From NCBI GenBank assembly GCA_016280685.1, contig JAEEHE010000116.1, forward strand, positions 1-24,646: a stretch of DNA of 24,646 nt. The letters run 5' to 3'. Within the stretch, counting starts at the first letter, position 1; every line of letters starts with the position of its first letter. Position numbers and translations under genes: made by a program. Below are positions 6,103 to 14,152 of the stretch, in pieces. A model generated the notes under the pieces. The model saw only the letters and a list, made by a program, of their open reading frames with translations. It did not search any database and was not told the DNA's origin. This stretch comes from Caryophanales bacterium. Its GTDB lineage: Bacteria > Bacillota_I > Bacilli_A > RFN20 > CAG-826.

Positions 6103-7272
6103 TTACCATTTCCTCCATTGTTTAAAGTCGCCCTCTGCTCTTTCATTGTAGTAGAGGTGTTCTAAATCGAATTCAAGTGCGTTTTTAATTGTAACTAAGG
6201 ATGCGCCGATTAAATCAAAATTCTCAGTAATTGGTGTATCTAATGAGGCCAAACCTTCTTTCATCGCTTCATCAGTAGAATCTTGTTCGATATGAGCGAA
6301 ATATAATTCTGGTCCAGTCTTAACGCCTAAACCGACCACCATACCATCGAAATCAAAGGTCCAGTCAACATTGTGTGCGTGACCCATGAAGGCTCCTCTT
6401 AAGTTATTTTCTCTACCAACATCTAAGAAGTCAGAAGCATATCTATCACTACCATTATCAGCGAATTCTTCTAATTTAAAGAATTTGCTCTTAAAGGCAG
6501 TAGGATTCTTAAGATGTTCTTCCCAAGCATGACGGTTTTCATCTTGAGGAATGTGATAATAGGCAATCGCGGGCACTAATGGTCCAACACCTTCCATATT
6601 ATGTTCTCTCACGAACCAGTCAGTTTGTTCTTTACGAATATAATCGTAATCTCTAAATGGAGAAATCGCGGTTTCCGAGAAGGAAGCACCACTATCTAAG
6701 TTGACGATTTGCCAAACTGTGGGATTTAATGTAGCGGCTCTATCACCACTGACAGTTAAATTAATAACAAAGTTACTTCTACCATAGAGATTGTCATTTG
6801 GTTCGGCATAAAAACAGTGCTCAGCTTTCTTAAATTGATCGCCTAACCAATTGGGATTATATAAACCTTGTTGGTCATGGTTACCCCAAATAACTGCGTA
6901 TTTGAAGCCGTATTCTTCGGCTTTTTCTTCGAAGAATTTGATAAATGATTTAACGTGGTAAGAATTGGATAACATGAATTGGTCACCAGTTAATTCCACT
7001 AAATCGATATGAGCATCAGGGCGATCGTTAGTTTTTTTTATGTGATCGTTAGCTTCTTTTAAAACTTTCTCTAAATATTGTTTAGATTTTAATGTGGACG
7101 TATTCGCGTTCCAGTGAATATCTGTTAGTTGCAAGATGTTGAAGTAGTCGTGATATTTCATGGAAAAAGCATAGTCATCGAGATGATCGACATAGTTTTT
7201 CGTTGTTTCACAACTAGTCAACGCGATAGCACTAACAGATAGTAGAATAAAAAGAAATTTACTTTTTATCAT
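6103..7272 (-). CDS. Calcineurin-like metallophosphoesterase, lipoprotein
   Basis: A 389-residue protein with a lipoprotein signal peptide (lipobox LTSC, C21), so it is anchored on the outer face of the membrane. The metallophosphoesterase metal and catalytic motifs are all present in order: D51-x-H53 (LQLTDIHWN), G-D97 (ELTGDQ), GNHD at 130-133, H240 (AYYHIP) and GHAH at 297-300. It therefore probably hydrolyses a phosphomonoester or phosphodiester outside the cell using two metal ions; the substrate is unknown. Layout resembles Dcr2/purple-acid-like phosphatases more than the nucleotidases, since no 5'-nucleotidase C-terminal domain is present. A Shine-Dalgarno (GGAG, nine bases before ATG) fixes the start. 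First gene of a two-gene operon. Confidence 0.92.
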   Translation of the reverse strand: MIKSKFLFILLSVSAIALTSCETTKNYVDHLDDYAFSMKYHDYFNILQLTDIHWNANTSTLKSKQYLEKVLKEANDHIKKTNDRPDAHIDLVELTGDQFMLSNSYHVKSFIKFFEEKAEEYGFKYAVIWGNHDQQGLYNPNWLGDQFKKAEHCFYAEPNDNLYGRSNFVINLTVSGDRAATLNPTVWQIVNLDSGASFSETAISPFRDYDYIRKEQTDWFVREHNMEGVGPLVPAIAYYHIPQDENRHAWEEHLKNPTAFKSKFFKLEEFADNGSDRYASDFLDVGRENNLRGAFMGHAHNVDWTFDFDGMVVGLGVKTGPELYFAHIEQDSTDEAMKEGLASLDTPITENFDLIGASLVTIKNALEFDLEHLYYNERAEGDFKQWRKW

Positions 7273-7397
7273 CTTTTATATCTCCTATAACTGCACATAT
7301 ATAATATGTAGCAAAAACATTCTAAACTACATTTAGAAAAATCAAAAATTATTTGTGACAAAAAGAAGAAAATATCACTAAAAAATCATGTAAATAA

Positions 7398-7406
7398 TGA
7401 TATAAT
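7398..7406 (+). promoter_or_regulatory. Extended -10 promoter of the FAD dehydrogenase operon
   Basis: TGA-TATAAT, a perfect hexamer with the TGn extension. The expected transcript starts near 7413, leaving a leader of about 24 bases with GAAGGAGA (7422-7429) as ribosome site. No clear -35 is seen. The 164-base gap holds this and the unassigned promoter of the divergent lipoprotein gene. Confidence 0.6.
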
Positions 7407-7436
7407 CATTTAGTGTTTTTTGAAGGAGACCTCTCT

Positions 7437-8855
7437 ATGAAATACGACATTATTATCGTTGGCGCCGGTCCAAGTGGCTATATGTGTGCCTATGAGCTCG
7501 CCAAAAAGAATCCTGAGCTCAAGATTCTCTTACTCGATAGAGGTAAGAATATCTACGAAAGAAGATGTCCGGTCTTAGAACATAAAATCGATCGCTGCCC
7601 AGTCAATCAAAAAGGGTATCGTGAATGTTATCCTGCATGCTCTATCACCAGTGGTTTCGGTGGAGCAGGCGCTTATTCCGATGGAAAATTTAATATCACT
7701 ACCGAATTTGGTGGATGGTTAACTGATTATATCTCCCCTGAAGAATTAATGGACCTCATTAACTATGTTGATGAAGTGAACCTTTCTTTTGGTGCGACCA
7801 ATGTCATTACTAACCCTGATACTCCTAAAGTTAGAGAGATTGAATTACGCGCTATGAGCGTGGGCGTGAAATTATTAAGAAGTAAGGTCCGCCACCTCGG
7901 TACCGAAGAAAATTTAAAGATCTTATCTCGTATTTATGATTCTTTAAAAGATAAAATCGATATGAAATTCGGCACTAAAGTCGTTGATATCGTCGTCGAA
8001 AATAACGAGATCAAAGGTGTCAAAATCGATAATGGCGATATCTATGAAGGCAGATATGTTGTTTTAGGTGTCGGTAGAGAAGGTAGCAAATGGATTACTG
8101 AACTCTTTGATAGATACAAAATCCCTATGTCACAAACTCAAGTCGATGTCGGCGTTCGTGTCGAATGCCCTAACATCGTCATGGAAGAAATTAATAACAA
8201 TCTTTATGAAGGCAAGTTCATCTATAAGACCTCTGTCGGTAGCACAGTGAGAACTTTCTGTTCTAACCCCGGTGGTCATGTCGTTATGGAAAACTATGAA
8301 GGTGTGGTCAATGTTAATGGCCATTCCTATAACGATTCTAAGTTGTCATCTAATAACACAAACTTCGCCTTATTAGTGTCCCATCATTTTGAAGAACCAT
8401 TCAAAAAACCTAACGAATACGCCTTAAAAGTCTCATCTTTAGCCAATCAATTAGCCTGTGGTTCTGTCATCGTCCAAAAATATGGTGACATCAAATTAGG
8501 TAGAAGAAGCACAGTGAAGAGAATCGCTGAAGGCTTTGTCAGACCGACATTAAAAGAAGCTGTTCCTGGTGACTTAGCTTTAGCCCTTCCTTATAAAACT
8601 ATGCGTTCCATTATCGAAATGATTGAAGTCTTAGATCATATCACTCCTGGTATCGCCACCGAACATACATTACTTTATGGTGTCGAAGCCAAATATTATA
8701 GCGCTCACCCAAATATGAGCCGCGAACTTGAAGTTCAAGGTATCGCTAACTTATATGTCGCCGGTGATGGCGCTGGTTTAACAAGGGGCTTAGCCCAAGC
8801 CAGTGCTTGTGGTGTTTATATAGCGAGAAACATTATTAGAAAAGAGGAGAAATAA
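7437..8855 (+). CDS. FAD-dependent dehydrogenase of the uncharacterised COG2509 type
   Basis: A 472-residue flavoprotein. The FAD Rossmann motif VGAGPSG (8-14) starts right after the N-terminus, LLLDRGK gives the acidic end of the second strand, and NLYVAGDGAG near the C-end is the second FAD motif. The middle motif GFGGAGAYSDGKF (73-85) is characteristic of the COG2509 group, whose substrate is unknown. Four cysteines before it (44, 54, 64, 68, spacing x9-x9-x3) could bind a metal or an Fe-S cluster. The start is the ATG behind GAAGGAGA; an upstream in-frame GTG at 7413 falls at the predicted transcript start and is rejected. First gene of an operon with a CofE-like protein (gap 2 bp) and uridine kinase. 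Flavoprotein identity is sure, function not. Confidence 0.9.
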   Translation: MKYDIIIVGAGPSGYMCAYELAKKNPELKILLLDRGKNIYERRCPVLEHKIDRCPVNQKGYRECYPACSITSGFGGAGAYSDGKFNITTEFGGWLTDYISPEELMDLINYVDEVNLSFGATNVITNPDTPKVREIELRAMSVGVKLLRSKVRHLGTEENLKILSRIYDSLKDKIDMKFGTKVVDIVVENNEIKGVKIDNGDIYEGRYVVLGVGREGSKWITELFDRYKIPMSQTQVDVGVRVECPNIVMEEINNNLYEGKFIYKTSVGSTVRTFCSNPGGHVVMENYEGVVNVNGHSYNDSKLSSNNTNFALLVSHHFEEPFKKPNEYALKVSSLANQLACGSVIVQKYGDIKLGRRSTVKRIAEGFVRPTLKEAVPGDLALALPYKTMRSIIEMIEVLDHITPGIATEHTLLYGVEAKYYSAHPNMSRELEVQGIANLYVAGDGAGLTRGLAQASACGVYIARNIIRKEEK

Positions 8856-8857
8856 TT

Positions 8858-10051
8858 ATGTCTAAATTCGTTGGAACAATTAGCCGTGGTATTAGATTAC
8901 CAATCGTTAAACAAGGTGATGATTTAGGTAAAATCGTCGTCGATAGCGTATTAGCCGCTAGTCAAGGCGAACCATTCCCTATCAATGATAGAGATGTCAT
9001 TGCTATCACTGAAAGCGTCGTTGCTAGAACTCAAGGCAACTATGCTTCTGTCGATGCAATTGCTAAAGATGTCCGTAATAAATTTAAAGGCGGCACCATC
9101 GGTGTCATTTTCCCTATCTTATCAAGAAATAGATTTGCCATTTTATTAAAAGGTTTTGCTAGAGGCGCGGATAAAATCGTCCTCATGCTCTCCTATCCTA
9201 GTGATGAAGTCGGTAATGCCTTATTAACATATGATGAATTAGATGCAAAAGACGTCAATCCTTATAGCGATGTCTTATCATTAGAAAAATATCGTGAATT
9301 ATTCGGTCATAAAGTCCATGAATTCACCGGTGTCGATTATATCGATTACTATGTCGATTTAATCAAGAGCGAAGGTTGTGATGTTGAAGTTATATTCGCT
9401 AACCAACCCAAAGCTATCTTAGATTACACAAAGAAAGTTCTTACTTGTGATATCCACACTAGAAAGAGAACTAAACGTATCTTAAAAGAAAAAGGTGGAG
9501 AAATCGTCCTAGGTTTAGATGATATTCTTACCGCACCTGTCGATGGCAGTGGCTATAATGAAAAATACGGTTTATTAGGTTCTAATAAAGCTACTGAAGA
9601 AACCGTTAAATTATTCCCCAGAGCCGGACAAGAATTAGTCGAACAAATTCAAAAAGATATCTTAAAAGCCACCGGTAAACACGTCGAAGTTATGGTTTAT
9701 GGTGATGGCGCATTCAAAGATCCACAAGGTAAGATTTGGGAATTAGCGGACCCTGTGGTCTCCCCATTCTTCACTGAAGGATTAAGAGGCACACCTAATG
9801 AATTAAAATTAAAATTCCTCGCGGATAACGAATTCAAAGACTTAAAAGGTGCTGAACTTAAAGAAGCCATTAAACAAAAAATTAAAGAAAAAGAAGCTAA
9901 CCTCGTGGGCAAAATGGTTACCGAAGGTACCACTCCTCGTCAATTAACCGATTTAATCGGTTCCTTATGTGACTTAACCAGTGGTTCTGGTGATAAAGGT
10001 ACACCTGTTGTCTTAGTGCAAAACTATTTTGTGAACTATTCACAAGACTAA
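8858..10051 (+). CDS. CofE-like protein (coenzyme F420-0:L-glutamate ligase family)
   Basis: A 397-residue protein whose N-terminal half matches the F420-0:gamma-glutamyl ligase fold: GIRLPIVKQGDDLGKIV, DVIAITESVVARTQGNY and an Asp-rich segment VYGDGAFKDPQ. In F420 producers CofE adds glutamates to F420-0 with GTP. No other F420 gene is visible and such bacteria are not expected to make F420, so the real acceptor is unknown. It is longer than archaeal CofE (about 250 residues), with an extra middle section and a C-terminal Lys/Glu-rich helix (ELKEAIKQKIKEKEANL) followed by GTTPRQLTDLIGSLCDLTSGSGDKGTPVV. A GAGGAG site and the 2-bp gap place it firmly in the operon with the FAD dehydrogenase. 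Confidence 0.8.
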   Translation: MSKFVGTISRGIRLPIVKQGDDLGKIVVDSVLAASQGEPFPINDRDVIAITESVVARTQGNYASVDAIAKDVRNKFKGGTIGVIFPILSRNRFAILLKGFARGADKIVLMLSYPSDEVGNALLTYDELDAKDVNPYSDVLSLEKYRELFGHKVHEFTGVDYIDYYVDLIKSEGCDVEVIFANQPKAILDYTKKVLTCDIHTRKRTKRILKEKGGEIVLGLDDILTAPVDGSGYNEKYGLLGSNKATEETVKLFPRAGQELVEQIQKDILKATGKHVEVMVYGDGAFKDPQGKIWELADPVVSPFFTEGLRGTPNELKLKFLADNEFKDLKGAELKEAIKQKIKEKEANLVGKMVTEGTTPRQLTDLIGSLCDLTSGSGDKGTPVVLVQNYFVNYSQD

Positions 10052-10060
10052 GGATTAATT

Positions 10061-10675
10061 ATGAGTAAGGTTGTTCTTATCGGCGGTGGTTCCGCAAGCG
10101 GAAAGACATATGTTTTAAAGAAGGTCTTAGAGAAGATACCTAGCGATAAAATCGCTCATATCTCTATCGATGACTACTATAAAGACTTTGGTGACCTTCC
10201 CTTTGAAGAAAGAACCAAAATCAATTATGACCACCCCAAATCATTTGATTGGAAATTAATGAATGAGCAATTACGAGCTCTCAAGAATGGACAAACCATT
10301 GAAAAGCCAATCTATGACTTCACTACTCATTCTAGAAGTAAACAAACAGAAATTGTTGAACCGAAAGAGATGATTGTTATCGAAGGTATTATGGCCTTAG
10401 TTAACAAAGACTTAAGAGCGTTAGGCGACCTCAAAGTCTTCATCAATGCTTCTCGCGAAAGAAGATTGGTGAGAAGAATCGAAAGAGATATGAAAGAAAG
10501 AGGCCGTTCTTACGAAAGCATCATTGAACAATACTTCACGACTGTGCAACCGATGTTTGAAGAAATAATTGCTCCCAGTCAGTACTACGCTGATCTCATC
10601 ATCAATAACGATGGTGCCAGTAATAAATCAATCGATGTATTAGTTTCTGTTTTACAAGATTTATTAGAAAAATAA
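10061..10675 (+). CDS. udk: Uridine kinase-like P-loop kinase
   Basis: A 204-residue kinase of the uridine/phosphoribulokinase family, phosphorylating uridine (and cytidine) in pyrimidine salvage. Walker A is GGSASGKT (9-16), followed by HISIDDYYKD, which carries the nucleoside-binding Asp and Tyr residues, NYDHPKSFDW, PIYDFTTHSR and the IVIEGIMAL strand, then RLVRRIERDMKERGRS in the lid. Length and motif order match Udk. It starts nine bases after the CofE-like gene with AAGGA as a weak ribosome site and closes the operon, followed by a strong terminator. Its link to the two preceding genes is unexplained; the specificity for uridine is by family only. Confidence 0.88.
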   Translation: MSKVVLIGGGSASGKTYVLKKVLEKIPSDKIAHISIDDYYKDFGDLPFEERTKINYDHPKSFDWKLMNEQLRALKNGQTIEKPIYDFTTHSRSKQTEIVEPKEMIVIEGIMALVNKDLRALGDLKVFINASRERRLVRRIERDMKERGRSYESIIEQYFTTVQPMFEEIIAPSQYYADLIINNDGASNKSIDVLVSVLQDLLEK

Positions 10676-10683
10676 TGCAAAAT

Positions 10684-10714
10684 CCCACTATTTCTCGTAA
10701 ATAAGTGGGTTTTT
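10684..10714 (+). terminator. Terminator of the FAD dehydrogenase-CofE-udk operon
   Basis: CCCACT-ATTT pairs with AAAT-a-AGTGGG (one bulged A), followed by TTTTTC. Nine bases after the udk stop. Confidence 0.85.
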
Positions 10715-10739
10715 CTTTTGCAATTTAAAATAATTATTG

Positions 10740-10767
10740 TTAACAATAAATGTTTTTGGATTATAAT
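10740..10767 (+). promoter_or_regulatory. Promoter of the 219-residue membrane protein gene
   Basis: TTAACA (-35), 16-base spacer, TATAAT (-10). A ribosome site (AAGGAAG) follows, eight bases before the ATG. Confidence 0.7.
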
Positions 10768-10793
10768 ACTCTTTCGGAAAGGAAGTAAAAATT

Positions 10794-11453
10794 ATGCAAT
10801 TTGTTAAAGAACGTTTAGGCAAATGGATTACCGCTGCTATTATTTTAGTCGTTGGTATCTTATGCATCGTTGCCGGTGCTATCATGGCCGGTGAACAAGG
10901 CGATCCAACCGACGCAGTCAATGCTATTTCCGTGGTTCTCGGTATCGTCTTAATTATCGTTGGTGCTTTATCATTAGTGCTCGCGATCGTCGCAGGCGTC
11001 CTCGCCAAGAAAGGTTTCGCCAGTGTTGCTATTCCAGGAGCAGTCTTATTAGCCCTCGGTATCAGCATGGTTGTTGCTAAATATGCTTATGGCTTAATTA
11101 ATTTATTATTAATCGTCATCCCATATTTACTCCTCTGCATTGGTGCAGTCATCTTAGCAGATGCTATCTTCACATTTGTCTTAGCAATCAAAGCAAAAGC
11201 TGTTAAATCCGCTTTAGTCGCTTTCATCGTCGCAGTTGTTATCGCTGCTGTTGCTATCACATTAGGCGCTTTATGCATCGGTGATGATCCAGTCATCAAA
11301 TACAGCGCACAATTAATCGTCTTTGGCATCATGGTTTGCTTAGTGGCTTGCTTACAAATCTTATTAACTTTTGTTAAGTTACCAGACACCGTCGTCGCAG
11401 TCGTTTCTGTCGAAAAGAAAGACGAAGCTAAAGAAGAAAAAGAAGAAGAATAA
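10794..11453 (+). CDS. Small polytopic membrane protein with acidic tail
   Basis: A 219-residue protein with about six transmembrane helices rich in Val, Ile and Ala (for example WITAAIILVVGILCIVAGAI, then VVLGIVLIIVGALSLVLAIV). The cytoplasmic-looking C-terminus is a charged stretch, EKKDEAKEEKEEE. The repeated pattern of short Gly/Ala-rich helices resembles HdeD/DUF308-type membrane proteins, but I cannot confirm that. It is monocistronic, with its own near-consensus promoter and terminator, and the close consensus match suggests substantial expression. Function unknown. Confidence 0.85.
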   Translation: MQFVKERLGKWITAAIILVVGILCIVAGAIMAGEQGDPTDAVNAISVVLGIVLIIVGALSLVLAIVAGVLAKKGFASVAIPGAVLLALGISMVVAKYAYGLINLLLIVIPYLLLCIGAVILADAIFTFVLAIKAKAVKSALVAFIVAVVIAAVAITLGALCIGDDPVIKYSAQLIVFGIMVCLVACLQILLTFVKLPDTVVAVVSVEKKDEAKEEKEEE

Positions 11454-11475
11454 TCTTTAGATTAACCTTCAAAAT

Positions 11476-11503
11476 AGGGAGTTCTGATGAACTCTCTTTT
11501 TTT
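11476..11503 (+). terminator. Terminator of the 219-residue membrane protein gene
   Basis: AGGGAGTTC, loop TGAT, GAACTCTCT, then a run of T. Confidence 0.88.
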
Positions 11504-11556
11504 ATTGATTTTTTATCAAAAAAATCTTAAAAAATTCCTTAAAAAGAATTATCATT

Positions 11557-13050
11557 ATGTATATGAAAAAAGAAGCGTTTGATAATAGCAAATATTTGAA
11601 GATTCAAAGAGAAAACATTCTCAAGAGAATCGCCAAATTCGGTGATAAATTATATCTTGAATTCGGTGGTAAATTATTTGACGACCTCCACGCTTCTCGT
11701 GTCTTACCCGGCTTCCATCCCGACGCTAAATTACAGATGTTATTAGGCATCAAGGATAAGGCGGAAGTCGTTATCGTAGTGAACGCAAACGATATCAATT
11801 CTAACAAAGTTAGAGCGGATATCGGTATCACCTATCAACAAGATGTTCTAAGGCTTATTGATACATATAGAGAATCCGGTTTATACGTCTCTGCCGTCGT
11901 TATTTCTTTCTATCAAAAATTACCAAATGTCGTAGAATTTGAAAAACAACTTAAGAACAGCGGTATCAATGTTTATCGTTCCTATCAAATCAATGGTTAT
12001 CCCCAAAATATTCCTCTTATCGTCAGCGATGATGGTTTAGGAAAAAATGATTATATTAAAACCACCAGACCTCTCGTTGTGGTTACCGCACCGGGACCAG
12101 GAAGTGGCAAGATGGCGACTTGTTTATCGCAAATTTATTTGGATAATAAGAACGGTATTCGCGCTGGCTATGCGAAATATGAAACCTTCCCAGTTTGGAA
12201 CTTATCTATCAACCATCCAGTTAATATTGCTTATGAAGCCGCGACCATCGATTTAAACGATTTAAATATGATCGACCCATACCATTTAGAAAAATATGGT
12301 ATCCCCACAGTTAACTATAACCGTGACGTCGAAGTCTTCCCCTTATTAAAAGCCATCTTTGAAAAAATCTATGGTGAAACACCATATCATTCACCCACTG
12401 ATATGGGTGTCAATATGGTTGGTATGGCCATCAAAGATGATGAAGCGGTAAGAGATGCTTCTCGTAGAGAAATCTTAAGAAGATATTACGATACAAGATT
12501 AAAGATTTTCTTAGGTAAATTACCACCAGAATCTTTAGTGAAGATGGAAAATCTACTTAATAAAGCGGGTGTATCTCCCGAAAATCGTAAATGCGTATTG
12601 AAAGCATTAGAAGTTGAGAAAAAAGAAAAAGAACCTAGTGAAGCCATCGAATTACCAAATGGTAAAATAATTACTGGTCATCGTTCTCCATTATTAGGTG
12701 CTTCCGCCGCTTTATTATTAAACACCCTTAAATATCTCGCTAAAATTGATAAAAGCATATTCTTATTATCGCCAAATATTATCGCTCCTATGACCGATTT
12801 AAAAGAAACATATCTTCATAGAAGTCATACTAGATTACGTGCTGAGGAAATCTTATTAGCCTTGTCCATTCAAGCCTTAACTAATCCTCTCGCTGAATTG
12901 GCGATTAAACAATTACCGAAATTAAAAGGATCGGAACTACACTCCACAACGATTCTTTCCGAAGTTGACTTGAAAACCTTAAAACTCTTAGGAATCAACG
13001 TGACAGAAGAACCGAGAAATTATCAAAGTAAATTATATTTCAAAGGATAA
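11557..13050 (+). CDS. DUF1846 family protein
   Basis: A 497-residue member of the DUF1846 family, widespread in Firmicutes and strongly conserved. Recognised by LYLEFGGKLFDDLHASRVLP (33-51 region), VVNANDINSNKVRADIGITY, RPLVVVTAPGPGSGKMATCL (171-190), FPVWNLSINHPVNIAYEAAT and VNYNRDVEVFP. The APGPGSGKMATC stretch looks like a nucleotide-binding loop, though it is not a standard Walker A. A structure is known for the family but its biochemical role is not settled to my knowledge. Start: ATG at 11557 or, two codons on, ATG at 11563; there is no Shine-Dalgarno, and TATCAT at 11550-11555 lies seven bases before the second ATG, so a leaderless message starting at 11563 is quite possible. Monocistronic. 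Confidence 0.93.
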   Translation: MYMKKEAFDNSKYLKIQRENILKRIAKFGDKLYLEFGGKLFDDLHASRVLPGFHPDAKLQMLLGIKDKAEVVIVVNANDINSNKVRADIGITYQQDVLRLIDTYRESGLYVSAVVISFYQKLPNVVEFEKQLKNSGINVYRSYQINGYPQNIPLIVSDDGLGKNDYIKTTRPLVVVTAPGPGSGKMATCLSQIYLDNKNGIRAGYAKYETFPVWNLSINHPVNIAYEAATIDLNDLNMIDPYHLEKYGIPTVNYNRDVEVFPLLKAIFEKIYGETPYHSPTDMGVNMVGMAIKDDEAVRDASRREILRRYYDTRLKIFLGKLPPESLVKMENLLNKAGVSPENRKCVLKALEVEKKEKEPSEAIELPNGKIITGHRSPLLGASAALLLNTLKYLAKIDKSIFLLSPNIIAPMTDLKETYLHRSHTRLRAEEILLALSIQALTNPLAELAIKQLPKLKGSELHSTTILSEVDLKTLKLLGINVTEEPRNYQSKLYFKG

Positions 13051-13072
13051 TAGCCATATGGCTATTTTCTTT
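13049..13072 (+). terminator. Terminator of the DUF1846 gene
   Basis: AATAGCC, loop ATAT, GGCTATT, then TTCTTTTT. It overlaps the stop codon and abuts the end of the convergent ZIP gene. Confidence 0.85.
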
Positions 13073-13849
13073 TTAACCTAAAGCGATATCTAAAACCATC
13101 ATGAGAACAAATCCCACCGCTAAACCAATGGTAGCCAAATTGGAATGTTTTCCTTCATTAGCTTCCGGGATTAATTCTTCCACTACTACATAGATCATCG
13201 CTCCCGCAGCGAAAGCTAAAGTATAAGGTAAGATAACGGAAACAAAGGCGGTTAAAGCGATCGCTAATAAAGCGGCAATCGGTTCCACTGCTCCTGATAA
13301 AAATCCTAATAAGAAAGCTTTACCTTTACTCATTCCTTCTTCTTTTAAAGGCATGGAGATAATTGCTCCTTCCGGGAAATTTTGAATAGCGATGCCGATA
13401 GCTAAAGCAAGCATCGCATGTTCATTAATCGTTCCGGTAATCGCACCGGCAATAACCACACCGACCGCTAGTCCTTCTGGAACATTATGTAAAGTCACCG
13501 CTAACATCATCTTAAAAGTGCGGCTTAATTTATTCTTTTTAATACCTTCTTCTTGCTTATTGATATGGATATGAGGAATGAGATAGTCAAGTAGTAGCAA
13601 AAAACCGATACCGATTAAAAAACCAATCGCCGGAATTAACCACGCTCTATAATCTTTATCTTCAAATGATTCAATCGCCGGTTGCAATAAAGACCAAATA
13701 GAAGCGGCGATCATCACACCAGAAGCGAACCCTAATAATATCTTTTGGACTTTCGGATTAATTTCTTTCTTCAAAAAGAAGACCATCGCGCTTCCTAAAG
13801 TGGTTCCTAATAAAGGAATTAAGAGACTGATAATAACTAATGGTGACAT
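13073..13849 (-). CDS. ZIP family divalent metal transporter
   Basis: A 258-residue membrane protein of the ZIP (ZupT-like) family, which imports zinc and other divalent metals. It shows eight hydrophobic segments, the helix IV metal site HNVPEG (121-126) and the helix V site QNFPEG (156-161), both with the conserved proline and glutamate. The usual second His in helix V (HNFPEG in many relatives) is Gln here, which also occurs in this family. A short His-containing loop (IPHIHI, 91-96) lies between helices III and IV. It has a strong ribosome site (AAGGAGG), its own promoter and a perfect palindrome at the expected transcript start, so metal-responsive control is likely. Metal specificity cannot be told from sequence. 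Confidence 0.93.
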   Translation of the reverse strand: MSPLVIISLLIPLLGTTLGSAMVFFLKKEINPKVQKILLGFASGVMIAASIWSLLQPAIESFEDKDYRAWLIPAIGFLIGIGFLLLLDYLIPHIHINKQEEGIKKNKLSRTFKMMLAVTLHNVPEGLAVGVVIAGAITGTINEHAMLALAIGIAIQNFPEGAIISMPLKEEGMSKGKAFLLGFLSGAVEPIAALLAIALTAFVSVILPYTLAFAAGAMIYVVVEELIPEANEGKHSNLATIGLAVGFVLMMVLDIALG

Positions 13850-13864
13850 AGAAATTCCTCCTTA

Positions 13865-13880
13865 GTTAGCGTTTGCTAAC
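13865..13880. promoter_or_regulatory. Perfect palindrome at the ZIP transcript start, candidate operator
   Basis: GTTAGC, four bases, GCTAAC. It begins at the predicted +1 of the ZIP message and ends just before the ribosome site. The position suits a repressor, for instance a metal-sensing DtxR/MntR or Fur-type protein, though the sequence does not match a consensus I can name with confidence. An RNA hairpin at the 5' end is the alternative. Confidence 0.5.
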
Positions 13881-13886
13881 CATACA

Positions 13887-13914
13887 ATTATAATAATTAT
13901 TATATCCATAGCAA
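13887..13914 (-). promoter_or_regulatory. Promoter of the ZIP transporter gene
   Basis: Minus strand: TTGCTA (-35), 16-base spacer, TATAAT (-10). The expected start is at about 13880. Confidence 0.7.
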
Positions 13915-13923
13915 GGAAGATGA

Positions 13924-13950
13924 TAAAAAAATGATGGAGTCACCATCATT
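13924..13950 (-). terminator. Terminator of the ABC transporter-YwaF-like-zinc ribbon operon
   Basis: Minus strand: AATGATGG, loop TGACT, CCATCATT, then TTTTTT. It overlaps the stop codon of the zinc ribbon gene. Confidence 0.88.
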
Positions 13951-14152
13951 TCACTTCTATTTTATTATCTTTGCGATTCTTCTCAGGATCGTGCCTAAGA
14001 GGTTTTTGACATTTTGGACAATAGACAAATCCTTTCGGATACCAAGGTCTATAACCTAAATCCTCTTGTTCATAATCGAATTCGCATAAACAGTATTCAC
14101 ATTTAATGTGGAACACTAATTTATCACTATCATTAGTTACTTTGATTGCCAT
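13946..14152 (-). CDS. Small zinc-ribbon protein
   Basis: A 68-residue protein with two cysteine knuckles, C18-x2-C21 (CEYC, with a further C23) and C45-x2-C48 (CPKC), the layout of a zinc ribbon. The rest is charged and soluble. It has a good ribosome site (AAAGGAG, seven bases upstream) and overlaps the 3' end of the upstream membrane-protein gene by 20 bases, so it belongs to the same operon. Function unknown; a small metal-binding or regulatory accessory of the membrane system is a guess. Confidence 0.8.
   Translation of the reverse strand: MAIKVTNDSDKLVFHIKCEYCLCEFDYEQEDLGYRPWYPKGFVYCPKCQKPLRHDPEKNRKDNKIEVK

Noticed and set aside
7413..7436. GTG start eight codons upstream for the FAD dehydrogenase
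   Set aside because: The extension reads through the GAAGGAGA ribosome site, and family members begin just before the FAD motif, as with the ATG at 7437.
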